From contig DLGO01000140.1 in NCBI GenBank assembly GCA_002482725.1, positions 1-28,367 on the forward strand: DNA of 28,367 nt. The letters are read 5' to 3'. The DNA comes from Bacteroidetes bacterium UBA7692. Lineage in GTDB: Bacteria > Bacteroidota > Bacteroidia > Chitinophagales > LD1. The notes beneath the pieces are model-generated. The model saw only the letters and a list, made by a program, of their open reading frames with translations, did no database searches and was not told the DNA's origin. Shown here in pieces: positions 15,462-24,040 of the stretch (the stretch's first letter is position 1; each line of letters opens with the position of its first letter). The position numbers and the translations under genes are program-made.

Positions 15462-18400
15462 TTATTTAATGACAACCAGTTTACTTGTTGCCCTTTTAAC
15501 ATTACCGGCCTGGTCGGTTAAAGTAACCCGGTATATATATAATCCTTGTTGTACGTCGCCACCATCGTTTGTGTTACCGGCCCAGTTTATAAGTGTCCTG
15601 TAGCCTTCCGGTGTCAGGTTTTCCTGTATAGAGCTAACCTTGCTACCTGCGGTGTTGAAAATTTCTACCTGTATAGATACGGGCTGGCCTGCCATATTAT
15701 GCTCAAATGCTATGGTGGTGTTATTACTAAAAGGATTGGGATAGTTCATAAGGTGCTGCAATGCAATGGCAGAGGAAGTACTTACCAGGAACTCAATACT
15801 CTCTTCTGTAGAATTGTTTTGGGTGTCCCATGCTTTAACTGTTAGGGTATGGGTACCATCGGTAAGCTTGTAGAATGGATATTTTACCTTTCCCTTCCTG
15901 AAGTTGTTCAGCTCAGACTCGTAGAAGTCATTCAAAATGGTTGGTTTGTCGGATGCTTCGTCCAGCACAGCCGTGATTTCGTGGCCTAAGCTATTGCCTA
16001 CATTGATGCCATAGTCGTCTTCCAATATGGCCAGTAGAATAGGGTTTGCATCTGTGATGCCACCATTTATGAAAGTAGTATCATTCATGAAGAGCCTAAC
16101 CGTAGGTCCCTGGTCGTCTGGTGGTATAGAGTCGATGCTGCTGCCAATCACAATATCGCTTTCAAAGCCGTGTGCATCGATTTTATTCAAGTCATCTGCG
16201 TAGTAGCTTATCCTTCCTTCGCCTATCTTATAGTCTATATCTTTTGGCATCAGGAACGAGAAGCTGAATTCGCCATTAACCACGGTAGCCTTGCCATTGA
16301 ATAATATGCCTTTATACAGCACGAAATTTCTTTTTGGGCTGTTGGCATCATTTTGCAAGGTAGTAAGGGTAGATATTTTGTCGTATACCGTAGGATAGAC
16401 CACGCCATTAAAGCTGCTCATTTTTGTGCCTGCGGGGGTTCTTACCTCTCCGGTAATAGTAACCTGTTGCAATGCTTTAATGGTATCTATAAGCTGATTC
16501 ATGGCCACTCCATTAACAGAGGTGGTTACTATATTATTTTCAGGATAATTCAGTTTAAGTGCCGGATCGCCAAGAAGTACAAATTTGCGGTTGTTTTCGT
16601 CCAGGCTGATGTTGTTCTTGGTAGCTACCAACAGCTCCCCAAGTGTTGGGTTGCGGCCATTGTATGGTTCGAATAAATGTTCGAAAAGTGCGCTGTTCAG
16701 CGCATCGTTTTGGTTGCTGTATACCAGGCGTACCGTAGTGATAAGTCCTATGGCGCCACCTTTGCTATTATTGATGAGCGCCTCGCCGGCAGTTTGCCCT
16801 CCGTTTTTATCAAATTTGCTGAATTCGCAAGTGGCAGTAATAAATAGCGGCAGCTTGTTGAAATTGTTGAGCTGCTGAATGTCATTCATATTGAAAATAC
16901 GCTCCAGGCTCCAGTTATTGATACCGCCGTGCCCTACATAGTTTACCAGGAGGGTTCCTTTGTATATGGCATTTAGTATGGCATTATTTACATCAGGAAA
17001 GCGCGGCCCTGCGGGTGTATTGCTTTGCTGGTAGGCATCGAGGTATATTTTGTCGTAGTTGTAAACCGGATAATCTTTCCGTGCTCTCTCAGCAAGGCTT
17101 TCGGTAGAATCCAGGTGGGTGTTTCCATCCTCGTCATCTGCCACAAATGAAAGCACATTGCGCCAGTTGCCCAGGGCTGCTTTAGATTTATAGTTGATGA
17201 TTTTGTTTACCACACCCATAGCTTCATCGTCTGTAGTGACAGGCAGGCGGCCTACGCCCATGTCCAGGTAGTTATTGTTATATAATATTGATCCTCCACC
17301 CTCGCCATTGTCCAGCAAACCATAAAAATCGTCGCTGCTGAAAGTAGTGGTAGGGGCAAATGACTCGTAGCTCTGGAAGGTAGGTATAAAGTTGCCGCCC
17401 TGGCCGGTGATGCCGCGCATATCGAAGCTGCCATCGCCCATAAGGCACAGGTAGCGTGGTATAAGGCTGGTATCGTTGCCGGCCCTTTCATACAACATTT
17501 TTATAAAATTCCTGATAGCACTGATATCCTGCTTGCCACTGCTGAACTCATTATAGATGTTTTGCAGGGTAACCACTTCTACAATTAGCCCATCCTCATT
17601 TCTATGGAAATCAGCCAGCTTATCGCTTGCCGCTGCGAAATAGTTATCGGGGCGGATAATAATCATATCCGGGAAGCCTATGGCATGTAGATTCTGGTTG
17701 CCCACTGTGCTTACGTACTCTGGTTCCGGCAGGGTATTTTTTGTGTAGTAGGCTACATATTCGTGCAGGGAATCTGCAGTTATTATATCGTAGGTGCTTC
17801 CATTGGCCTGGCCTGCTATGACAGGCGAAACAGGGTCTGTAATATCCAGCACCTTAATGCCCGGTGCTACGCCGGATAACTGAAATGTAACAGCTGCTGC
17901 ACCATTGGCCTCGGTACTGCGGAAGTGCATTACATCTCCGGTCATCTGCAACTGCCTTTTGCAGTTTACCTCTATAAAATCTACATAAGCCGTTGCATTG
18001 CCACCCGGGTCGTAGGAGGTAAAGGAATAGGTATAAGTTGGATTGTCGGTTGCAGAACTGGCGCTGTAAACACCTCTTGATTCCCTGGCTACATTGTGGT
18101 AAGAGCCATTGCCTGTGCCATTAATCTTGTGCGTGGTTATATTGGTTCCACTTTCGGATAATTTCAGGTCAATTGCCAGTGATAAATAGGAGATGGTAGA
18201 GGAGCCCGCCACTTTAGAAGTGATTTTCTGGGGTTCTGTTTTTACCATATTGGGGAAAGAGAAGCTGAAGGTAGCTGAATTGACAGAGCTGCTCATCCTG
18301 TTGCCGAGCCATACCCTGCCCGATTCATCCAGATTGTATTGGTCGTTTTCCCTGAAGTCAAAATCATCAAACGTAGTGAGCGTTTTGGTAGATCCGCTGG

Positions 18401-19331
18401 CATTTGGCTTGCTGCCCAGGATATTCCGCTGCTTGTCGGTAGATATAAAATAAAAGTTTTTGGTGCTGTATAAGTGCTTGGTATGGTGAAACAGGTTGTC
18501 GTTGATATCAAATCCCCATGAGTCGGGACCCTGCGCATAAAAAAGGATATAGTCATCGGCATCAAATTTGTTGTTGCCGTTGTTGTCTATTACTTCAAGC
18601 GGTATATTGGTCAGGTCATCTACAAAGTCAGTACCTGCCGTTTCATTAAGCAATGCTCCGGGTGTGCCCCAAACAGATAGTTTGTCCAGTTGTATACCTG
18701 CCGGGTCTATTTTGAATTTTTCTTTCAGCAGCGTGTAGCTGATGCGGTAGATGCCGTTTTTTTCTACTGAAACCTTGTGCCAGTTTCCTGTGGCCAATGC
18801 AGATGCTGCTGCATAGGTGCTGCGGCTACCTCCGCGGCTGTTGTGGGCCGGCTTGGTATAATCAGTAGCTATCTGAGTGTTAAGGTCAAAGGATACAAGG
18901 CGCTCATAAAGTCCTGTGGTGGCATTTTTGCGGATGGGCAACAGATTAACAAAGGCATAAGCCTGTTTCTGGATCGTGCCTTTTCTGAAATCAATTTTAA
19001 CTGTATTGGTAATTTGGGTTGTGTCGGAAATAAGGGTTTTGCTGATTGGGGTATAGACTTCATTAGACAGATTGAAGGAAATATCTGTATTAGCAGGAAT
19101 CTTTACTGATTTTTTCCATACGGGGAGAAAATTATTGGCTGCATTGAGCTCTGCACCATTGAAACCGATGCCCGAAAACGCTCCTTTTAGTGAATTAAAT
19201 TTTTTGGAAGCGGCATCCCATTGAATTTTTTCGTTGGATATATCCAGATAAACAGCGGAAAACAACTGCGAAGGCAATAAAAATGCTAAGAGAAACGTTT
19301 TATACATGCAGTTAAAGATATTTTTCATCAC
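15462..19331 (-). CDS. porU: T9SS C-terminal signal peptidase / sortase PorU
   Basis: A 1289-residue secreted member of peptidase family C25 (gingipain-like). The start is ambiguous: ATG at 19331, 19328, or 19307 (MYKTFLLAFLL, a compact signal peptide). The N-terminal ~550 residues are beta-rich. The catalytic domain follows, with His801 in NYVGHGG and Cys835 in FITATCEFSKFD, the His-Cys dyad of C25 enzymes. Upstream blocks typical of PorU (YLCLMGDGSFD, MGVGRLPV) are present. The last ~95 residues are themselves a T9SS C-terminal domain (NYPNPF near 1196), which in PorU is retained rather than cleaved. PorU sits at the outer surface, removes the C-terminal domain of cargo and joins the new end to anionic lipopolysaccharide or releases it. 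Transcription order is porU then porV. It is divergent from the PorP/SprF-family gene, with 86 bp between the farthest starts. Confidence 0.94.
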   Translation of the reverse strand: MMKNIFNCMYKTFLLAFLLPSQLFSAVYLDISNEKIQWDAASKKFNSLKGAFSGIGFNGAELNAANNFLPVWKKSVKIPANTDISFNLSNEVYTPISKTLISDTTQITNTVKIDFRKGTIQKQAYAFVNLLPIRKNATTGLYERLVSFDLNTQIATDYTKPAHNSRGGSRSTYAAASALATGNWHKVSVEKNGIYRISYTLLKEKFKIDPAGIQLDKLSVWGTPGALLNETAGTDFVDDLTNIPLEVIDNNGNNKFDADDYILFYAQGPDSWGFDINDNLFHHTKHLYSTKNFYFISTDKQRNILGSKPNASGSTKTLTTFDDFDFRENDQYNLDESGRVWLGNRMSSSVNSATFSFSFPNMVKTEPQKITSKVAGSSTISYLSLAIDLKLSESGTNITTHKINGTGNGSYHNVARESRGVYSASSATDNPTYTYSFTSYDPGGNATAYVDFIEVNCKRQLQMTGDVMHFRSTEANGAAAVTFQLSGVAPGIKVLDITDPVSPVIAGQANGSTYDIITADSLHEYVAYYTKNTLPEPEYVSTVGNQNLHAIGFPDMIIIRPDNYFAAASDKLADFHRNEDGLIVEVVTLQNIYNEFSSGKQDISAIRNFIKMLYERAGNDTSLIPRYLCLMGDGSFDMRGITGQGGNFIPTFQSYESFAPTTTFSSDDFYGLLDNGEGGGSILYNNNYLDMGVGRLPVTTDDEAMGVVNKIINYKSKAALGNWRNVLSFVADDEDGNTHLDSTESLAERARKDYPVYNYDKIYLDAYQQSNTPAGPRFPDVNNAILNAIYKGTLLVNYVGHGGINNWSLERIFNMNDIQQLNNFNKLPLFITATCEFSKFDKNGGQTAGEALINNSKGGAIGLITTVRLVYSNQNDALNSALFEHLFEPYNGRNPTLGELLVATKNNISLDENNRKFVLLGDPALKLNYPENNIVTTSVNGVAMNQLIDTIKALQQVTITGEVRTPAGTKMSSFNGVVYPTVYDKISTLTTLQNDANSPKRNFVLYKGILFNGKATVVNGEFSFSFLMPKDIDYKIGEGRISYYADDLNKIDAHGFESDIVIGSSIDSIPPDDQGPTVRLFMNDTTFINGGITDANPILLAILEDDYGINVGNSLGHEITAVLDEASDKPTILNDFYESELNNFRKGKVKYPFYKLTDGTHTLTVKAWDTQNNSTEESIEFLVSTSSAIALQHLMNYPNPFSNNTTIAFEHNMAGQPVSIQVEIFNTAGSKVSSIQENLTPEGYRTLINWAGNTNDGGDVQQGLYIYRVTLTDQAGNVKRATSKLVVIK

Positions 19332-19489
19332 TATAAATATTGTACGATTATTTTTACCCGTCAGATTTTATAAAAACAAAGACGAGGCACTAACGGTTTA
19401 CAGGTTGCTTTTATTATATGATTTTATCAAAAAAAAATTCAGAACATAAACTTACAGCCCTGCCGGACCCAAAGTTAAGCGTAAATTCA

Positions 19490-20515
19490 ATGGTCAAAAA
19501 TATAGCTTTTGTTTTAGTTAGCTTGTTAAGTGTTTGCAATATGCAGGCGCAGGACTTGCAGATGAGCCAGTTTTACTCGGCTCCGCTGTACCTGAACCCT
19601 GCCCTGGCGGGTGTGGCTTACGGTCCCAGGGTGATGCTGAACTACCGGAACCAGTGGGCCAGCCTTGGCGATGGGTTCAACGGGGGCTATACATCGTATA
19701 TGATAGGTGCAGACATGCACATAGATAAAATAAGGAGTGGCATAGGGATATTGTTTGTAGGGGACCAGATAATGAATAATGTATATGCGAGCTATACTGT
19801 AAAGCTGCAGTTTGCCCCTCAATTCAAGATAAAGCGGAACCTAGCTATAAAGATAGGGGTAGAGGGCAGCTATATACACAAGAAGCTTAACTGGACAGAG
19901 CTTCAGTTCAGCGACCAGATAAATCCCTACTACGGATTTGTAGATAATAATGGTATAGCCAACCCTACAGGCGAGCAGACACCACTGAACCTAAGCACCA
20001 ACAGGGGTGACTTTGGCGCAGGATTCCTGATATTTTCCCCAAAATACTATTTCGGGTTTGCCGTTAGTAATTTCATTATGCCAAAGGAAACGTTTACCAC
20101 CAATGTAGAAGCGCGTACGCCTATGCGGATCGTAGGGCACTTTGGTGCAACACTTCCGTTCAAAAACCGTAGAGGTAGGTATAATGTGTATATATCACCT
20201 AATATTTTAGTGGCAAACCAAGGGAAGAATTTACAGGTAAACGGAGGTTTGCTGGTGGGTGTTTACGGCTTGTATTTCGGGCCGCAGTTCCGCTATTCGC
20301 TAAACAATCCTGAATCATTTATAGGTGTAGTGGGATTCAAGAAAGGTAAGTTCCGTATAGGTTACAGCTATGATTTTACTGTAAGCAAATTAGCCGGAAA
20401 AACAGGCGGTACGCATGAGATTTCATTTACATTTAACTGGGCAGGAGACGACAATTCGCTGATTAATAAAAATAATCGCGGTTATTTGGAGTGTCCCGGC
20501 ATTTTAAACTTTTAA
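19490..20515 (+). CDS. PorP/SprF family T9SS-associated membrane protein
   Basis: About 341 residues from the ATG at 19490, which begins a clean signal peptide (MVKNIAFVLVSLLSVCNMQAQ). The frame is open from an ATG at 19418, which would put 24 hydrophilic residues ahead of it, so the shorter form is preferred. The PorP/SprF signature is clear: DLQMSQFYSAPLYLNPALAG, then NYRNQWASLG, and beta strands to an FTFNW end. There is no C-terminal OmpA domain. Family members are outer-membrane barrels. PorP belongs to the PorP-K-L-M-N core, while SprF-like paralogs help export and anchor particular adhesins such as SprB. Which type this is cannot be told, as porK/L/M/N are not in the window and no large adhesin gene lies next to it. 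The gap to gldJ is 52 bp with no terminator, so the two are probably co-transcribed. Confidence 0.88.
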   Translation: MVKNIAFVLVSLLSVCNMQAQDLQMSQFYSAPLYLNPALAGVAYGPRVMLNYRNQWASLGDGFNGGYTSYMIGADMHIDKIRSGIGILFVGDQIMNNVYASYTVKLQFAPQFKIKRNLAIKIGVEGSYIHKKLNWTELQFSDQINPYYGFVDNNGIANPTGEQTPLNLSTNRGDFGAGFLIFSPKYYFGFAVSNFIMPKETFTTNVEARTPMRIVGHFGATLPFKNRRGRYNVYISPNILVANQGKNLQVNGGLLVGVYGLYFGPQFRYSLNNPESFIGVVGFKKGKFRIGYSYDFTVSKLAGKTGGTHEISFTFNWAGDDNSLINKNNRGYLECPGILNF

Positions 20516-20567
20516 TTTTCAAAATAGTATTTTAACTTAGCGCACTTCTAAAAATAGAAAACAATAA

Positions 20568-22067
20568 ATGAGAAACATTTTTTCTAAGTCCCTCGCGTTG
20601 TTCATTGCATTGCCCGTAGTACTATCGGTAACGAGCTGCAAGAAAGAAAAGTCGAGTGTTACAGGTTGGAACTACAACGATTCGAAAAATGGAGGATTCG
20701 AAGTAGTTAAGTATCAAGGACAGGCAACAGGCCCGGGTTTGGTATTGGTTCAGGGTGGTACATTTGTAATGGGAAATACAGAGCATGATGTGATGTATGA
20801 ATACCATAACGTACCTCGCAGGGCAACAGTTTCTGCATTTTATATGGACGAAACGGAAGTGGCAAACGTACACTACCGCGAGTACCTTTACTGGCTAAAC
20901 AGAATATACGGCGCTGAGTATCCGGATATCGTAAACAAAGCAATACCTGATACATTGGTATGGCGCGATGAGCTTGCTTACAACGAGCCTTACGTAGAGT
21001 ACTACCTTCGCCACCCGGCTTATAACGACTACCCGGTAGTAGGTGTAAACTGGAACCAGGCGAACGACTTCGCTTCATGGCGTAGCGACCGTGTTAATGA
21101 GCGCGTGCTTATTAACAAAGGTATATTGGTAGACAATGCCAGCCAGGCTTCTGCTGACCACTTTGATACTGAGGCTTACCTGGTAGGCTTGTACGAAGGA
21201 AGCGCAGGTAAAAAACCTTTGAAAAACCTTGACCCGAACGCATCAGGACCACGTCACGTACGTGTAGAAGATGGTATCATGCTTCCTAAGTACCGCCTAC
21301 CGACTGAGGCTGAGTGGGAATATGCTGCACTTGCTTTGCAAGGCAACCAACCTGCTAAAGGCGAAGAAAGAATAGACGACAGGAAAATATACCCTTGGAA
21401 CGGTACAAGTACCCGTTTCCCTAAATCGGGCCAGTGGCAAGGTGAGTTCCTTGCGAACTTCAAACGCGGCCGTGGTGATAACATGGGTATAGCAGGTAAA
21501 CTGAATGATAATGCAGATATAACTGCCCCGGTTAAATCTTATGTGCCAAACGATTTCGGTTTGTTCAATATGGGTGGAAACGTAAGCGAGTGGGTATTGG
21601 ACGTGTATCGCCCGATGACTACTTCAGATGCAAACGATTTCCGTACTTTCCGTGGTAACGTGTTCAAAACAAAAGTATTGGATACTGATGGCAAGCCGGT
21701 GAAGAGCGATACTACAGGTGGTCTTGTATACCGCGAGGTAACAGCTGACGAAAGCGCTAACCGCAGGAACTACCGCAGGGGTGATGTACGTAACTTCCTG
21801 GATGGCGATGAGGCTTCTCAGGTAGATTACAAATACGGTGCATCTTCATTGATAGATGAAAACAGCCGTGTGATAAAAGGTGGTAGCTGGAACGACAGGG
21901 CTTACTTCTTGTCTCCTGGTACACGTCGTTACCTAGATGCTAACATAAGCACCAATGAGCTTGGTTTCCGCTGCGCTATGGACCGTGTAGGTTCACCACA
22001 GGGTAACAAAATAAAAGGCGGTAACAATATGAAATACAAGCCTAAGGCAAAATCTAAATCTAAATAG
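20568..22067 (+). CDS. gldJ: Gliding motility / T9SS lipoprotein GldJ
   Basis: A 499-residue lipoprotein (lipobox VTSC, Cys24) with a formylglycine-generating-enzyme-like (sulfatase-modifying factor) fold. Visible blocks are the GldJ-type lead TGWNYNDSKNGGFEV (32-46), LVQGGTFVMGN, LYWLNRIYG, LPTEAEWEYAA near 244, MGGNVSEWVLD near 335, KGGSWNDRAY near 437 and LGFRCAMD. The lead and the long insertions separate GldJ from its paralog GldK. GldJ is an essential part of the gliding and T9SS apparatus, associated with the outer membrane and the GldK/N ring; it stabilises GldK rather than acting as an enzyme. The Lys-rich end (GGNNMKYKPKAKSKSK) matters because the extreme C-terminus of F. johnsoniae GldJ is needed for function. 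In that species gldJ is also beside porU and porV. Presence of GldJ does not prove gliding. Confidence 0.9.
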   Translation: MRNIFSKSLALFIALPVVLSVTSCKKEKSSVTGWNYNDSKNGGFEVVKYQGQATGPGLVLVQGGTFVMGNTEHDVMYEYHNVPRRATVSAFYMDETEVANVHYREYLYWLNRIYGAEYPDIVNKAIPDTLVWRDELAYNEPYVEYYLRHPAYNDYPVVGVNWNQANDFASWRSDRVNERVLINKGILVDNASQASADHFDTEAYLVGLYEGSAGKKPLKNLDPNASGPRHVRVEDGIMLPKYRLPTEAEWEYAALALQGNQPAKGEERIDDRKIYPWNGTSTRFPKSGQWQGEFLANFKRGRGDNMGIAGKLNDNADITAPVKSYVPNDFGLFNMGGNVSEWVLDVYRPMTTSDANDFRTFRGNVFKTKVLDTDGKPVKSDTTGGLVYREVTADESANRRNYRRGDVRNFLDGDEASQVDYKYGASSLIDENSRVIKGGSWNDRAYFLSPGTRRYLDANISTNELGFRCAMDRVGSPQGNKIKGGNNMKYKPKAKSKSK

Positions 22068-22087
22068 TCAATTGACTTAAGATATTG

Positions 22088-22122
22088 AAAAGAGGGTAGC
22101 AGCAATGTTACCCTCTTTTTTT
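22088..22122 (+). terminator. Rho-independent terminator after gldJ
   Basis: AAAAGAGGGTA (22088-22098) pairs with TACCCTCTTTT (22109-22119) around a 10-nt loop and runs into a T-tract to 22122. It lies 20 bp after the gldJ stop codon. Confidence 0.9.
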
Positions 22123-22222
22123 GTTTACAGATTATCTGCTTAATTGATAGCATGGCTTTTAGGGATTTGGGTGCCATATTCTTCCCGGCTTAATTTATTT
22201 TGAATTTCTGTACTATTTCCAT

Positions 22223-22241
22223 AAAGTGGATTAACCACTTT
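22223..22241. promoter_or_regulatory. Inverted repeat upstream of the two-TM protein gene
   Basis: AAAGTGG-ATTAA-CCACTTT is a perfect 7-bp inverted repeat with a 5-nt spacer. It ends 16 bp upstream of the candidate -33 element at 22258. It could be an activator or repressor site. It is not followed by a T-run, so termination is unlikely. Confidence 0.3.
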
Positions 22242-22257
22242 GAGGCTTTCTATATAT

Positions 22258-22288
22258 TTTGTTTTTTTAATATTTATTTTTACATTTC
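22258..22288 (+). promoter_or_regulatory. Candidate promoter of the two-TM protein gene
   Basis: TTTG at 22258-22261, a 19-nt spacer, then TACATTTC at 22281-22288. Both boxes and the spacing fit the Bacteroidota consensus with one mismatch. The predicted start near 22293 leaves a leader of about 15 nt before the ATG at 22309. Confidence 0.5.
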
Positions 22289-22308
22289 GTGGCTAAAAGA
22301 AGTTTACA

Positions 22309-22785
22309 ATGGAAAAGAGTGTCTACTTGTCTGACTATAGAATTCAACTTACTGATTTGGATAAAGAGATTTTAGAAAAGGAGAAGCTGATTGCTTATGT
22401 CGAACGATCAACATGGAGAAGGATAATAATGGGATCTGTTTTTTGGTTTTTTGAAATTGCCTTGTATTTACTGGTGCTATGCTTTGTGGTGGCAGCATTT
22501 TGGTTTGATCTGACAAACCTGTTGAAAGCTGTAATAGAGGTAGAGCAGGGAACCACACTGGAATTTAAAATTTCTATAGGGGAATTACAAGCTGCCAATT
22601 TTTTGATAAAAGGAGCTTTACTTATTGTCGCAACTCTAATACTTGCCCTTGCGTTAATATTGAAAAATAACCGTAAGAATTTATTCAAACTAGCTGAGGT
22701 GTCACATTATTTATCCGAACAGGTAAACCGGGATAATGAAAGAAGGGTAAGGATTCTTGATATAATAGTAAGAACCGGTATGTAG
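22309..22785 (+). CDS. Small two-TM membrane protein of unknown function
   Basis: A 158-residue protein that I do not recognise. A charged, helix-prone N-terminus (1-40, with DLDKEILEKEKLIAYVERS) precedes TM1 (~42-66, FWFFEIALYLLVLCFVVAAFW). A loop of ~30 residues leads to TM2 (~97-118, NFLIKGALLIVATLILALAL), and a basic, helical C-terminus (119-158) follows. With Arg/Lys next to both membrane segments on the N- and C-terminal sides, both ends should be cytoplasmic and the loop (VEVEQGTTLEFKISIGE-like) periplasmic. It is monocistronic: own promoter candidate upstream, terminators on both sides. No motif gives a function. The reading frame is supported by normal composition and by the transcription signals. 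Confidence 0.65.
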   Translation: MEKSVYLSDYRIQLTDLDKEILEKEKLIAYVERSTWRRIIMGSVFWFFEIALYLLVLCFVVAAFWFDLTNLLKAVIEVEQGTTLEFKISIGELQAANFLIKGALLIVATLILALALILKNNRKNLFKLAEVSHYLSEQVNRDNERRVRILDIIVRTGM

Positions 22786-22851
22786 AGAAATGATACCCCC
22801 TATCTCTGGTTAGTCTATTTTCTGCGTTAAATGAGGATTGATACAGGTACA

Positions 22852-22880
22852 AAAAAGGGTAGCAATTTGCTACCCTTTTT
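22852..22880. terminator. Bidirectional terminator between the two-TM gene and the SRPBCC gene
   Basis: AAAAAGGGTAGCAA (22852-22865) is the exact reverse complement of TTGCTACCCTTTTT (22867-22880). The innermost pairs must open to form the loop. A-run and T-run flanks allow termination from either side, as the convergent genes require. The core GGGTAGCA resembles the gldJ terminator. Confidence 0.9.
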
Positions 22881-22904
22881 ATTGTAAAAAAATACGGAAT
22901 GAAA

Positions 22905-23534
22905 TTATGGCGCTGGAGTGGCATCCGCAGGTTTGGTAGACTCTGTGCTGCCGGTGGCAGGGGTAGTTTCTGCAGCAGGAACCGGAGCAGCGGATGCCTC
23001 GGCCTCGCATTTTGCTTTCAGGTCTTTAACTCCTTGCTCATAATCTCCGCCAATGGCTTTTTCCATGCCACCCATAAGGGTCATGAATATCCTGGGTACA
23101 AAACTACTTTTGCCTGTCATGCCCCATGTTACTTTATTGCCTCCTTCGGCTGGTTCTACAGTGTAGTAAACATTCGCGGTGCTTGGGAATGGCTCAAGGA
23201 AGTCCAGTTTCTGTTCCACACGTGTATTTGGCTCAACAGCAGTAACGGTCATTTGGCCTTCGCCAACCTGTTTGTTACCCTTCCAATGGTAGGATGAACC
23301 TACTGTACCCGGTTCACCTTCGTGCACCATTTGTATATTCGGATCTTTTTTTGACCACGGGTTCCATTTTACAAATTCGTGCAGGTCTGCCACATTGCGA
23401 AATACTACTTCTGCAGGGGCATTGATTATAGCTGACCTTTCCACTTTATACTCAGCCGGTGCAAACAGCCCGATAGCAATAAGTATAACTGCCAGTACGG
23501 CTACTACAATGCCTATGATTTTTAAAACTTTCAT
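22905..23534 (-). CDS. Membrane-anchored SRPBCC family protein (polyketide cyclase/dehydrase-like)
   Basis: A 209-residue protein with one N-terminal membrane anchor (~5-24, IIGIVVAVLAVILIAIGLFA). A START/Bet v1-like SRPBCC domain follows (~30-172): the characteristic strand YKVERSAIINAPAEVVF, then FVKWNPWSKKDP, SYHWKGN, and a long C-terminal helix after FVPRIF. This fold makes a deep hydrophobic pocket, but the ligand differs between members and no catalytic residue can be assigned. The domain most likely faces the periplasm or lies at the membrane. Residues ~178-209 are a disordered Ala/Pro/Thr-rich tail, unlike the domain and not usual for the family. Bacteroidota genomes commonly carry such proteins as standalone genes. 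A possible -7 box (TACCTTTC on the minus strand, near 23560) lies upstream. The terminator at 22852-22880 follows. Confidence 0.85.
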   Translation of the reverse strand: MKVLKIIGIVVAVLAVILIAIGLFAPAEYKVERSAIINAPAEVVFRNVADLHEFVKWNPWSKKDPNIQMVHEGEPGTVGSSYHWKGNKQVGEGQMTVTAVEPNTRVEQKLDFLEPFPSTANVYYTVEPAEGGNKVTWGMTGKSSFVPRIFMTLMGGMEKAIGGDYEQGVKDLKAKCEAEASAAPVPAAETTPATGSTESTKPADATPAP

Positions 23535-23929
23535 GTTCTATGTTGTTTAGTGAATGGGAAAGGTATGATTTTTATTGTAAATGTGTTGTGGTGGTCAAAA
23601 ATATTTACTCTCTGCGATGCATAAAAATGAGCGTCTTAAGAATTTTGGTGGGTCCTATTTAATCGATTGAGTTAGGTGGTAGTTGGTGTTTTGTCGCCTT
23701 TCTTGCTACAGTTGAAGCATGAGTCGTATTTATATTGCGCGCGGTGGCTAAATGCCGCTGGGCGTTCTTTGAATCAGTGGGTGTATGAAAACAGAAGATG
23801 GAATTTCAGAAACTGCAAGGTCGCGATGATGTATGCAAAGAAATAATCAAACATATGAGGCGGCAAAATGCACCACCCAACCAAACCCCAAGATTACCCA
23901 AGGTTACAGAAGCTTTTAAAAAATGTGAA
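23535..23929. other. Gene-free region upstream of the SRPBCC gene
   Basis: No credible gene on either strand. The ATG frames at 23785 (14 codons) and nearby (28 codons) have no start signal. It must hold the leftward promoter of the SRPBCC gene near its left end. Around 23738-23760 a GC-rich segment (GCGCGCGGTGGC-TAAAT-GCCGC) can fold into a small hairpin. I see no transposase remnant or tRNA. Confidence 0.4.
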
Positions 23930-23972
23930 GGGCTTTTTTGCAGCCCACCTAGGTGGTAAATCTTTTACCACC
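23930..23972. other. Cluster of overlapping inverted repeats with mutually exclusive pairings
   Basis: Three structures share bases: GGGCT (23930-23934) with AGCCC (23942-23946); the perfect palindrome CCACCTAGGTGG (23945-23956); and the perfect 9-bp hairpin GGTGGTAAA-TCT-TTTACCACC (23952-23972). The GGTGG at 23952-23956 can pair left or right, but not both. This lies just beyond the terminator of the LRR cargo gene. It may be a back-up terminator, a protein binding site or part of a small RNA. Confidence 0.4.
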
Positions 23973-23984
23973 ACCGGCATAAAT

Positions 23985-24020
23985 AAAAAAAGGCCGGATT
24001 GCTTTCTGCAACCCGGCCCT
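23985..24020 (-). terminator. Rho-independent terminator of the LRR cargo gene
   Basis: Read on the minus strand, GGCCGG-G-TTGC pairs with GCAA-T-CCGGCC around a short loop, followed by seven T. In window coordinates the outer arms are 23992-23997 and 24013-24018. It begins 20 bp after the stop codon of the leftward gene. Confidence 0.9.
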
Positions 24021-24040
24021 TAAACAAAATACTGAATCGA

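Noticed and set aside
19418..19489. Upstream ATG for the PorP/SprF-family protein
   Set aside because: The added 24 residues are hydrophilic and precede the signal peptide; no translation signal supports it. It is not excluded.
22088..22880. Similar GGGTAGCA cores in two terminators as a dispersed repeat
   Set aside because: The similarity is limited to about 9 bases in the stems and does not extend into flanks; chance is sufficient.
23785..23910. Tiny frames (14 and 28 codons) in the gene-free region
   Set aside because: There is no start signal or recognisable product, and the lengths are expected by chance.
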